From assembly GCA_905221605.1 (NCBI GenBank), contig CAJNDS010001635.1:436001-500000 (forward strand): a stretch of DNA of 64,000 nt, written 5' to 3'. The stretch comes from Symbiodinium natans (lineage: Eukaryota > Sar > Dinophyceae > Suessiales > Symbiodiniaceae). Of this stretch, positions 55,600 through 64,000 are shown in pieces (position 1 is the stretch's first letter; every line of letters begins with the position of its first letter). The translations under genes and the position numbers were made by a program. The notes under the pieces are model-generated. The model searched no databases, was not told the origin of the DNA, and worked only from the letters and a program-made list of their open reading frames with translations.

Positions 55600-55701
55600 A
55601 ATCGGGATGTTTCCTGTTGTATTAACAGTCCTGAATGGGGATTACAGCGCCCTATTGTTATCCCTATGAAGGATGTTAGTAGAAGGGGGAACATCCCAAC
55701 C
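55600..55701. mobile_element. Inverted-repeat element family B, copy 4
   Basis: tcgggatgtttcc at the left and gggggaacatcccaa at the right; internal taacagtcctgaatgggga as in copy 1. Flanks are similar (tcccaaaa and ccccaaac) but not a perfect duplication. Confidence 0.7.
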
Positions 55702-55769
55702 CCAAACCTTGGTTCCTTTTGAGGCCTCAGGGGCTCTGCAAGGCCGGGCCCCTTTCAGTGCCTTACTTA

Positions 55770-55889
55770 GCCAATAGTTGAACTTTAAACTTTTTGGGTT
55801 TCCTTATTTAGATTATTTAGTAGGAATATCCCCAAACCCGAAACCCTAAACCCTAAACCTTTTTTTCCTTGGTTATTGGAGAAGTAAGG
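55770..55889. repeat. Dispersed duplicated module, copy 2, interrupted by telomere-like repeats
   Basis: Same order of words as 54335-54435, but about 35 bp of the middle are replaced by an aaacccgaaaccctaaaccc run. Confidence 0.6.
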
Positions 55890-56234
55890 TGCCCTGTCCG
55901 CGGAAGCCACTGGAGACCCTCCAAGCCACCATGTTTGGCGTCACTTGGCCGGCTCATTTTTGGCGCGGAAGTCCTTGGGGATGGTACGTCTGTGGTTTAT
56001 AAGGCAAGGTGTGAATACTTGAATACTAGGAGAATGTTCCATTAACTTTTCGTGAGTTTGTAGGGGCCATTTGGTGAGATTCGAGGTTGAGGGTTCTCAG
56101 GGTTTAGGGCTGTACAGAGGTCATAGGGTTGGCACAGCACAGCGCAGCATTCAGCATCCGGATCTCGCCTGAGCTGGCTGTGGCGTCTTCAACTTGCAGC
56201 ATCATATTCTCCACGCAGTGTTGTCTCATTTCAG

Positions 56235-56348
56235 ATCACCACAGCGAAGGTGAATTTCACGAGACATTGCGTGGCGCTCCCTGATGTGGCAAGGCGCCTC
56301 GAGCGTGACCACTACGACAGCGACAGGGATCCATGGCTTTCTGAAGGG
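56235..56348 (+). CDS. Host exon-like segment, unrecognised
   Basis: After catttcag the frame reads ITTAKVNFTRHCVALPD then VARRLERDHYDSDRDPWLS. Likely coding by composition. It could be a downstream part of the LicD-like gene or a separate gene. Confidence 0.4.
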
Positions 56349-56450
56349 TTAACGTGCTTTGGCTCGGAAAAGCTTTCCCTAAACCCAACCCTAAACCCTC
56401 GAAACCCTACACCCCTAACCCTAAACCCTAAACCCTAAACCTTTCTCACA

Positions 56451-56535
56451 GTTGCTTGAGCCGGCCGAGCCTGAAAACAGGATTCTGAACTTTAACACCC
56501 GCTGGATCGATGTTTCAGCCCTGCAGCGGCGACAC
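56451..56535 (+). CDS. Host exon-like segment, unrecognised
   Basis: After a CCCTAAA array and ctttctcacag the frame reads LLEPAEPENRILNFNTRW then IDVSALQRRH. Probably continues the exon at 56235. Confidence 0.4.
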
Positions 56536-56756
56536 CCCCCCCCCCCAAAAAAAAAAAAAACAAACAAAGTCATTGACAGGTTTAGGGTTTGGGGTTTTGG
56601 GTTTAGGGTTAGCACAAACCCAGGCAACAACCACCCTAAATCTAAAGCTTCGGCCGATAAGAAAATGACAAACAACTCCAGACACAATCTGAGGGCTCTT
56701 GATGCCCCTGACTTGTCGAACTCGGCCCAGGGCTTCATCAACGGATGCTGTGTTTA

Positions 56757-56880
56757 AGGGTAGATGGGAACAACCGAGGCAAGAGGACGTGGACATCTTG
56801 TGGCAAAGGGCTGCAGATCTCGACAAGGAGGGCTACATGTCCATGACTCCTTACCTACGTGGCTGCTCCAGCCTGAGGTA
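56757..56880 (+). CDS. Host exon-like segment, unrecognised
   Basis: The frame reads GRWEQPRQEDVDILWQ then RAADLDKEGYMSMTPYLRGC. Composition fits coding; it may be the third exon of the same unknown gene. A possible stop lies at about 56900. Confidence 0.4.
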
Positions 56881-57469
56881 TGCGACGACGCCTTTGCCAT
56901 AGCACAGTAGTTGCAAGGCAAGGTTCAGCAAAGGATGAGCCATCGGCAGGAAAATCGAAGCTTTCTGGGAACCCTACATCCTAAACCCGAAATGAGCCCT
57001 CAACCTGCAAGCCAATCCCGGCAAGCACCGAAGCTCCAAAGAACCGAAAGCGCAAAGCCGAGGAGCACCATGCGGGGTTAAAGAGTCCAGGGGTTCTACA
57101 GCGTTAACGCTCGCCCGGCGCGCCTGTCGTAAACCCAAGCCCCAAAACACTATGACCCTGTGAGTCTAAAGAGCTTCACGAATGACCCTCGAACCCAAAC
57201 CCTGAAACCCTGTATTTTCCTGACCCTGAGCCCTCAACCCGAAGCCAAAAGCAAGCCCCTCCTAAACCCCATACCCGAAACCCTCATCCCTAACATACCC
57301 TTAGCCCTGAATGAAAGCCCCCCAACCCTGAAACCCTAAACCCTATTATAGACTATAAACCGTAATACATGCCCTTAGCCCTACATGAAAGCCCTCCAAA
57401 ACTCGAAAACCTAAATTGAAGCCCTAAACCCCAAACCCGAAACCCTAACAAAAAACCCTGAACCCCAAA

Positions 57470-57628
57470 CCCTGAACCCTAAGCCCTAACCCCCAAACCC
57501 TAAACCCCAAACCCCAAACCCCAAACCCCAAACCCCAAACCCCAAACCCCAAACCCCAAACCCCAAACCCTAAACCCTAAACCCTAAACCCTAAACCCTA
57601 AACCCCAAACCCCAAACCCTAAACCCTA
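57470..57628 (-). repeat. CCCCAAA/CCCTAAA variant array
   Basis: A homogeneous block of about ten CCCCAAA units sits inside CCCTAAA units: a local spread of a one-base telomere variant. Confidence 0.9.
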
Positions 57629-57737
57629 TTAGGGTGGTGCCTTCAGGGAGCCTCGGCCCCGCCCGCGCGCCAAAGTTGCGATCCGCGCTCCGCCCTGCCG
57701 GCTGATGAGTCTCTTGAGGCGTGTAGTATGCATGTAT

Positions 57738-57870
57738 GGAAACATATATATATATATATATACATGTATTCCGTTATGCATATTTACATATATACCTAAA
57801 TAAATATTTTCCTTTATATATATACACACATATATATATATATGTATGCATGTATGTATGTATGAATATA
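57738..57870. repeat. TATA/ATGT microsatellite
   Basis: Alternating TA and TGTA runs; the Ile/Tyr-rich frames are artefacts. Confidence 0.85.
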
Positions 57871-60539
57871 CATAAATATGTATTGTTTTTCGCACCTGGC
57901 CTTGTTCTAATGTAGTACATACCTGCCTGCACCAAAACCATCAGACGCGAAACTTTGCTGCACGGATCCTTTTGGAATGCCTACAAGGCGACTTCTTGCA
58001 TCCAACTGCAAGACCACCAGCAGCAAGCTCCAGCAAAAGCAGGAACATGCATATCGTGCGACGAGCCGGCGTCTATGTGCAAGCAAGAGCACAACACATT
58101 GGCATGTCTGCTCGTATGTAGGGTAGATATGCAAATGTCTGGACATCTCCATACATAGAGTATCATATCTTCCGGTGTCCATTCCCTTCACGCACGTTGT
58201 GAGTTTAGGTCGGTGGTCCCTTGTTCCCTTGTTCTTAGTTGGAAATGAGGGAATTAGGGCCCCATATATATATATATATATACCCTTCAAATGGTTATGT
58301 AGGGTACCTCATTCCCCCATTCCCTACTAAGAACCCTAAACCCTAAACCCCAAACCCTAAACCCTAAACCCTACTAAGTTGTTGGCTTCTCCTTTTTCAG
58401 GCCAGGCCCTGCGGTGGGCCTGAGCCCCGCCGGCGCCGAACGGGCGCCGCTGGAGAAGCGTGCAGAGGCTGTGGTGAAGTGTAGGGTTTAGGGTTTATGG
58501 TTGAGTGCTCAGGGTTTTTAGAGTTTTTGGGGTTAGGGTTGATGGTTTCGGGTGTATGGGGGGATATGGGTCGATTGTGGGAGGACTTTGGGAGATTTAG
58601 TTTCGAGTTCAAAGCTGGTTGCGCCGACTCCCTCTTGCCCGGAGCGTGCTGTTGAAGTTGGGCTCCGGGGGGTTGGGTCGCAGCGGCTCCAATGCTTTAG
58701 CCTGGTGACACTTGAACAGCATCCTGAAGCTGAGGCGTAGCTGGGCTGTTTTGTGAAACGGCTTCCGGTCCGAAGCGAAGGGCTCACAGTGCTCCATTCA
58801 GCCACAAAGCTGCCGAGTCGCTTCAGGCGAAGGTTGAATATCCACATCCGCATGTCTGCTTCAATTCGTGCCTTTACATGTTGTGGAAGGAAAACCGCCT
58901 CAGCAGCTTTAAGAGACCGCTGAACCAATCGGAAGATGCCCGGCCCTCAGAGGTTTGAAGGTTTTTGAGCACTTGAGGGCCAGAAGCTCACAGCATGTTT
59001 GAAGTTTCTTAATTACGCGGACATGCACAATTCATGGTGTTTGTCTAGGAGCTATGGGGAAGGCGCCTGTCAGAGAGCTTTCGGCATTCAAGTGCACCTG
59101 CCACTCTGCATGGCAAGGAGTCGGTGATGTCTGTGCTCTTCAAGCGACGCTTGAGCTTCATTAAGTGCGTTTGCTATGTGACTGTTGTGACTTCTTTTGT
59201 GCGTGTTGGTCCTTGCACACCGGTTGCTTTAATTACTGGCTTTTTGTAGAGTAGTGCACTCTAGGGTGTTGTGGCGTGCTTTGGTCCTTTTGGCGCCAGG
59301 CGAATAAGCACACACAAGTAAAAACATGGCAAGTTGTGCCAACGTTTGGGACTGTTTTTAGGATGTGCGAAGATCCCAGTTGGCCTCGTGTCTTTGATCT
59401 TTCGGCTTATTCCTTTCTTCTAGAGTTCAGGTTTCCTTAAGGGTACCCGTTTATTCCTAGCATAGGGTACTTGTGGGTCTAGTGTGGACATTTCGCTTCT
59501 TCATGGAGTTCATGTGACACGTAAAGTGTATTTGTGTCAGTCGTTGAGCGTTAACTTCTATGTCTTGTTGCGTCTCTTGCGCGTTGTGCTTTGTGCATCC
59601 CATCGGCTCATCATGGATGGTCGTCTACGGGACGTGGACGTCGTTTTGCAACATAAAGGCACACCGTGGCTCTGCCAACAGAATTCTTTGGAGTTGAAGT
59701 CTGCGAGACCGAATGCAAGAAGAAGGTAGAATTGGCCGACATCACTTGAGGTTTGCTCTTTTGTTGGTTAAGGTTCATTCGCACGTCCTGTAAATCTCGC
59801 CCCAAGCCACCAGGACGTCGCCACGACTGCACCGTGAGCAGTGTCATCATCGTCTGAGGGCCTCGGCAGGGTCGCAAAGGCGGCCCAGAATGAACTTGAC
59901 TAGACCATGGGGTATTGCAAGGGACCATGAAACCTATCTGACACATCTCTGGTTAGACGTCTCCAGCTACTGGGATTTGGTCTTCAGGGCTTTGGAGGTC
60001 AGGGAGTTCGGTGTTGAAGTAGAGCATTCCTCAGTTTACTCGACCCAGCACTAGCCATCGTATCTTGCAGCTTCAACGTGCAGGGGACGTTGCTGCAACT
60101 GAAGGAACCATAAAGGGCATTTTGGTTGGTCTCAAGGGGTGAAGGCTTGTTAAGTGAGACGCCGGCTCTGAAGTCCTTAGCTTTGAATTTGACAATCCCC
60201 CCCAAAATAAGAAACCTTACTGCAGAACCCTACAGGGCCGAGTCGTTTTTCAGTTCTTACTTGGTCCGGCGGATGCAGACCCACCTTGTGACCCCCAAGC
60301 ACGCATTCCACGCATTGCCAACCCTAAACCCTAAACCCTGACCCCTACATCGCTTCTTGGGTTGATGAGGCTATAAGGTTCGAGGCACAGGTGAGGCTCT
60401 AGATGCACGTGTTGAGGGTTAATTAGGGCGCCCAGTAGTGCCCGTTTCGTTCCTTCTCAAAAGTTTACAAGAGCCCTTGTAGGGACTCCATTGAACAAAA
60501 TCAGTTCACCCCTGTCATTCTGACTATGTTGGTATCTTC

Positions 60540-60670
60540 ATGGCGTTGCTGGGCAACCTAAGATGGGAGGCCGAGGTGAATGACCTAGTGCGTCTGCTCC
60601 GTGCCCACGGCCTGGGCATCAGCATCCTAAACCTTCGTCACAGCCCTGGACCCTACGCCCAGACTACAGT
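60540..60670 (+). CDS. Host exon-like segment, unrecognised
   Basis: From ATG 60540 the frame reads MALLGNLRWEAEVNDLV then RLLRAHGLGISILNLRHS. Composition looks coding; no family is recognised. Confidence 0.35.
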
Positions 60671-61728
60671 GGGTTTGGGGCTTATTGTTTAGGGTGCAGG
60701 GTTTAGGGATACCTGCAAGCTGTACCAGTGGCACTGCCGACATATGCACCTTCAAGACAAAACTACATCGCAAGCAGCAAAGCCATGCGATAGAAAGTTG
60801 CCACCCTGAGGGAAGGTTGGAAAAAGTAGTGCCAGGCCCGATGGAGATGCCGGGCACAAGCACTGGGCACGGCTATATAGTTGTTTTCCTAGTGAGTCAC
60901 TAGCGCTGACTGCGCGATACCGCTGCACCAGCATGCCGCCCAATGCCCCAGACATCTTCGACCTGGCGATAGGATCAAGAATAGCCACCGGTTATCGCGG
61001 GCATCTCTCTTTACGTGCCTACTTGGTGTGCCCCATGTAGTCAGTGGCCAGCATTGCATGCTTTCGTCTTGCATGGTTGTTTGCTTGCCTCATGTGTTGC
61101 TGCAATGTATGCTTAGCACATCGTTTGCATGCAGGCATAGTTTCATCTATCTCTCTGTTATGTTGTTTTCCTCTCTCTCTCTCTCCCTCCCCTCTCTCCC
61201 TCTCACTCTCTCCCTGTCGGCCTGGGTGTTGCCGAAGCAGGGCCTTGCCAACGCTAAGCTTTCCGAGAATTGTCGGAGAATTGTCGGGTTTAGGGTTTAG
61301 GGTTCAGGGTTTAGGGTGGGCGAAGTCTCTTGGGAAAAGGGTTTCCCTTGCCCGATACAAGCATTCAGTGGGGTGGGAGGCTGCACGCAGCATCTTGAAC
61401 AGCTGTACAGGCAGTGCAGTGAAGAGTGCACCTAAAAAAAGTGATCTCGCAAGGCTATTAGGTCGGGATTTATGACATGGCTTTGATGAGGGTTAGCTTT
61501 GACACAGTTCATGGACAGCGTAGCTTTTTCTCTTGGGGAAGCTCAGCTGGTTGATTATGTCAGTAGCATTGGCCTGGGTTCGAAGAGAATTTGTAGATTC
61601 CAGACAAAGCCCAACTCTCCCTGAATCCTACATGGCAAGGGTGTTTTATCTGAGTGTTTGCCCAGTCGAGGACTTAAATCTGCAGACTCATAAATCCCTA
61701 GTTACACTCCCTTGGTATTCTGGTAGCC

Positions 61729-61920
61729 CTAGACCCTAGACCCTAGACCCTAGACCCTAGACCCTAGACCCTAGACCCTAAACCCTAAACCCTAAACCCT
61801 AAACCCTAAACCCTAAACCCTAAACCCTAAACCCTAAACCCTAAACCCTAAACCCTAAACCCTAAACCCTAACCCTAAACCCTAACCCTAAACCCTAAGC
61901 CCTAAACCCTAAACCCTAAA
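61729..61920 (-). repeat. CCCTAGA array merging into CCCTAAA array
   Basis: About eight CCCTAGA units followed by about 18 CCCTAAA units, two of them shortened to CCCTAA. The switch is abrupt, suggesting block expansion of each variant. Confidence 0.9.
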
Positions 61921-62339
61921 CTAGCAGGAATGCTGGACTACATAGCAGATGCCCGGCTTCGACTGGCCCAGCCCGGTGCCATTGTGGTGCCAGCTGGTGG
62001 AGCACAATTCGCTGCGTCTGGGCTCCACCTTCTTCCGTAGCTGATCAGGGTTTAGGGTTCAGGGTTTGTAGGGTCTAGGGGTTTAGGGTGTTGTCAGTGC
62101 TTCCAACATAGAAGTCTCCGTAAGTAGGCATACATATCCATAGAAGTTTAAGAGCTCAAGATACCTTCGAACGTGAAGTAGGGCCGTGTTCTTGAGAAGC
62201 TTCACGGGCTGATGTTCGGCTTCGGGGGGCCGCCACTTCGCAGGTAGCTAAGCAAGCCCCAAGTGGCCATGTAGCTGTAGATCATAATGGTACTTGGGCC
62301 TCTAAAGCGAGTATTTGTAAGAACCCCTTGAAAGGCCCG

Positions 62340-62394
62340 AGCATATACATATACATATACATATTCATATACATATACACATACATATATTCAC

Positions 62395-62485
<91 letters not shown>

Positions 62486-62490
62486 CATCC
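62340..62490. repeat. (CATATA)n microsatellite
   Basis: About 24 hexamer units with few changes. Confidence 0.95.
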
Positions 62491-62705
62491 TATATATGTA
62501 TATACACTTATATATACACAGTTATATATATATATACACTAAAATGTATCTTTGTGTATATGACCATATAGATGTTTAAAAATAGAGATTATACGCGTAT
62601 ATGTATATGTGTGTAGGTACCGGGACTCCTTAGCGAAGCCAAGGCCCTGGTGGCATCTGATTCTTTGGCGATGGATGCTGGGCGGCACTGCGCCAAAGAC
62701 CACAC

Positions 62706-62820
62706 GTTTAGGGTTTAGGGTTTAGGGTTCAGGGTTTAGGGTTTAGGGTTCAGGGTTTAGGGTTTACGGGTTAGCGTTAGGGGTTTGGGGGTTTAGAGTT
62801 TGGGGTTTAGAGTTTAGGGT
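62706..62820 (+). repeat. TTTAGGG array with variants
   Basis: TTTAGGG and TTCAGGG units, degrading to TTTGGGG/TTTAGAG at the 3' side. Confidence 0.85.
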
Positions 62821-64000
62821 TGATCGTAGCTGAATGCCTGGCTAAAAAACCCCCCAGGTCGGTGGTTCTTGGTCTTCCGAAATCATATTGTGCACGGGCT
62901 TTTGGGTCTTTCCGAAATCCCCACTGCCTTTCGGGCACCTCCCACTCTATCTGCTTGCAACTCAAAGTTTTTTTCCTTTTTTCAGGCTTAGGCTTAGGCT
63001 TACGTCAGGTCGAGCGGCTAGCGGGTAGTTATGCTTCAGATTCAAAAAGTTAGCCTGAGCAGGTAGGGACGACCATATATATATATATATATAGCATCTT
63101 TCCACATCCTGCTCGCCCATGGTGTTGAGCTGTGGGCAAAATGTTGAACATGGCGCATCGAAACAGTCCTGCGTGCGAAGCAAAAGGGTTTAGGGTTTAG
63201 GGCAAAGGCTTAATTTAGGGTTTAGGGTTGAGAGTCGAAAACCTTCCGTCATCCAAGCCCCTGCACATCTGCTGGTTCTTTGTGTCCCAACCCTGCGACG
63301 CGGCGCTGAAGTCGCTGCAGGTGTCCAGTGTGCAGCCGCAGTGTAGCCAGGGCTTCGATTTGTCGGCGATTGGCTGCCTGCAGGCCTCACTCAGAGTTGG
63401 ACTAGGGTGCAGGGTTTGGGGTCCAATTTCGGCGGAACACGGTGTCCAAAAATAGGTGCCCTCTTCTTTCTGGGCTCGTACAACTTATGCAGCCTGAAGC
63501 CCGCAGTTCCTGAGGTAAGCCCGAAACCCTGACCCAGCGGCTGAATCTAAACCGCGTGCCCCTCCCAAGCTGGACCGGTTTTGGGTTTAGGGGTTCACGG
63601 ACCCTACAACCTAAACCCCGCTATTTCCTTAAAACCCACGAGACAGTCACTCAGACTCAAAGTGTTGCTTGAATCACAAGCTCCCCCCCCCCCCCCCCCA
63701 AGCCTTTCAAAGGATGAATAGGGACAAGCGGAAAGGGTGACAGGGGATAGTAGGGGGTAAGGGGGGTAGGAAAGGGCAGTGGTTGGGGGCGTGGTGGACC
63801 CCAGCAAAGTCTCCAGAATCTTGCGAAAGCGAGGCCTCCAAACTACGGAAGGCCCAGCAGCCCTAAACAACCCGACCAAAGCCCTGAAAGCACCTAAGCC
63901 CTATAGAAGAATTGCACACCTTGTCCCCAGGACACCGGGAAGATTTTCTTCACCAAGCAGTGCCCAGCCTTAGGAGTAAGCCTTAAGAGGGTTTCAAAGC

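Larger units (their letters stand above)
56881..60539. other. Host DNA with telomere-variant arrays
   Basis: No named gene. Contents include scattered CCCTAAA-like words (57180-57470), the CCCCAAA array (57470), TATA-rich microsatellites (57738-57870, 58262-58282), CCCTAAA (58331-58374), and 2 kb of unique sequence (58380-60330) with no recognised exon. Confidence 0.4.
60671..64000. other. Host DNA, right end of window
   Basis: No named gene. Contents include a CT-rich tract (61169-61220), TTTAGGG words (61289-61317), the large CCCTAGA/CCCTAAA array (61729), the (CATATA)n block (62340), TTTAGGG arrays (62706, 63187-63228), a TA run (63075-63092) and poly-C (63683-63700). Confidence 0.4.

Noticed and set aside
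58533-58928. A 131-codon minus-strand frame
   Set aside because: No family signature and rich in S/R/T, as in chance frames of GC-rich DNA; evidence too weak to list.
62328-62579. Tyr/Thr/Ile open frames over the (CATATA)n block
   Set aside because: Microsatellite translation only; the same applies to frames at 3013-3255, 9611-10032, 23351-23711, 26068-26315 and 57629-57895.
1-64000. tRNA or rRNA genes
   Set aside because: No cloverleaf or rRNA-like sequence was recognised by eye; a covariance-model search would be needed to exclude short ones.

Overview
The window is nuclear DNA of a protist, most likely a dinoflagellate, carrying one complete 20.4-kb integrated Polinton-like virus (PLV). 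The host flanks (1-28104 and 48514-64000) are about half GC. They are full of short TTTAGGG/CCCTAAA (Arabidopsis-type telomere) runs in both orientations, poly-G/C tracts, microsatellites and small inverted-repeat elements. Host genes appear only as short exons between repeat-filled introns: a pentatricopeptide-repeat (PPR) protein (about 392-4930), an RluA-type pseudouridine synthase (10930-11480), a PRMT7-like arginine methyltransferase (18979-19667, with what looks like a GC-AG intron), a possible 2-oxoglutarate dioxygenase (about 22436-22770), a LicD/fukutin-like transferase (54863-55381, possibly with upstream exons) and several unrecognised exons. The dinoflagellate assignment is inference from the telomere-type repeat, the PPR protein, the GC donor and the gene architecture. 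No rRNA or tRNA gene was recognised.

The AT-rich element spans 28110-48508. It has 568-bp terminal inverted repeats (two mismatches counted by eye), ends of the form AG...CT, and a 5-bp target duplication (catta). All recognised genes are open. The left and centre carry the virion module: A32/FtsK-type packaging ATPase, double-jelly-roll major capsid protein, penton-type minor capsid protein, a 790-aa fibre with a C-terminal S74 self-cleaving chaperone, a lipase with a full Ser-Asp-His set, and several small virion-like proteins. The right half carries the replication/integration module: a 1299-aa protein with family-B polymerase motifs, an SF1 helicase and a C-terminal HNH-like zinc module, two GIY-YIG nucleases, an rve integrase, and a family of small Cys-rich proteins, one of which lies inside both terminal repeats.

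The element shows what looks like a two-class regulatory code. Genes of the replication/integration side, except the integrase, have a (C/T)TTAAAG(A/G) box about 25-35 nt before the ATG. Six genes of the virion side instead have an AT-flanked TCTA box 10-20 nt before the ATG. Perfect or near-perfect AT-rich hairpins sit just after many stop codons. A TCTA late promoter and hairpin-dependent 3' ends are known from mimivirus-group giant viruses, and TCTA also from the virophage Mavirus. I infer that this PLV may be transcribed, at least late, by the machinery of a co-infecting giant virus.

Beside the element, the host DNA holds at least five families of small inverted-repeat elements. One (family B) has clear 8-bp target duplications at two copies. 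Family C abuts a predicted splice donor, as expected of intron-generating elements (introners).
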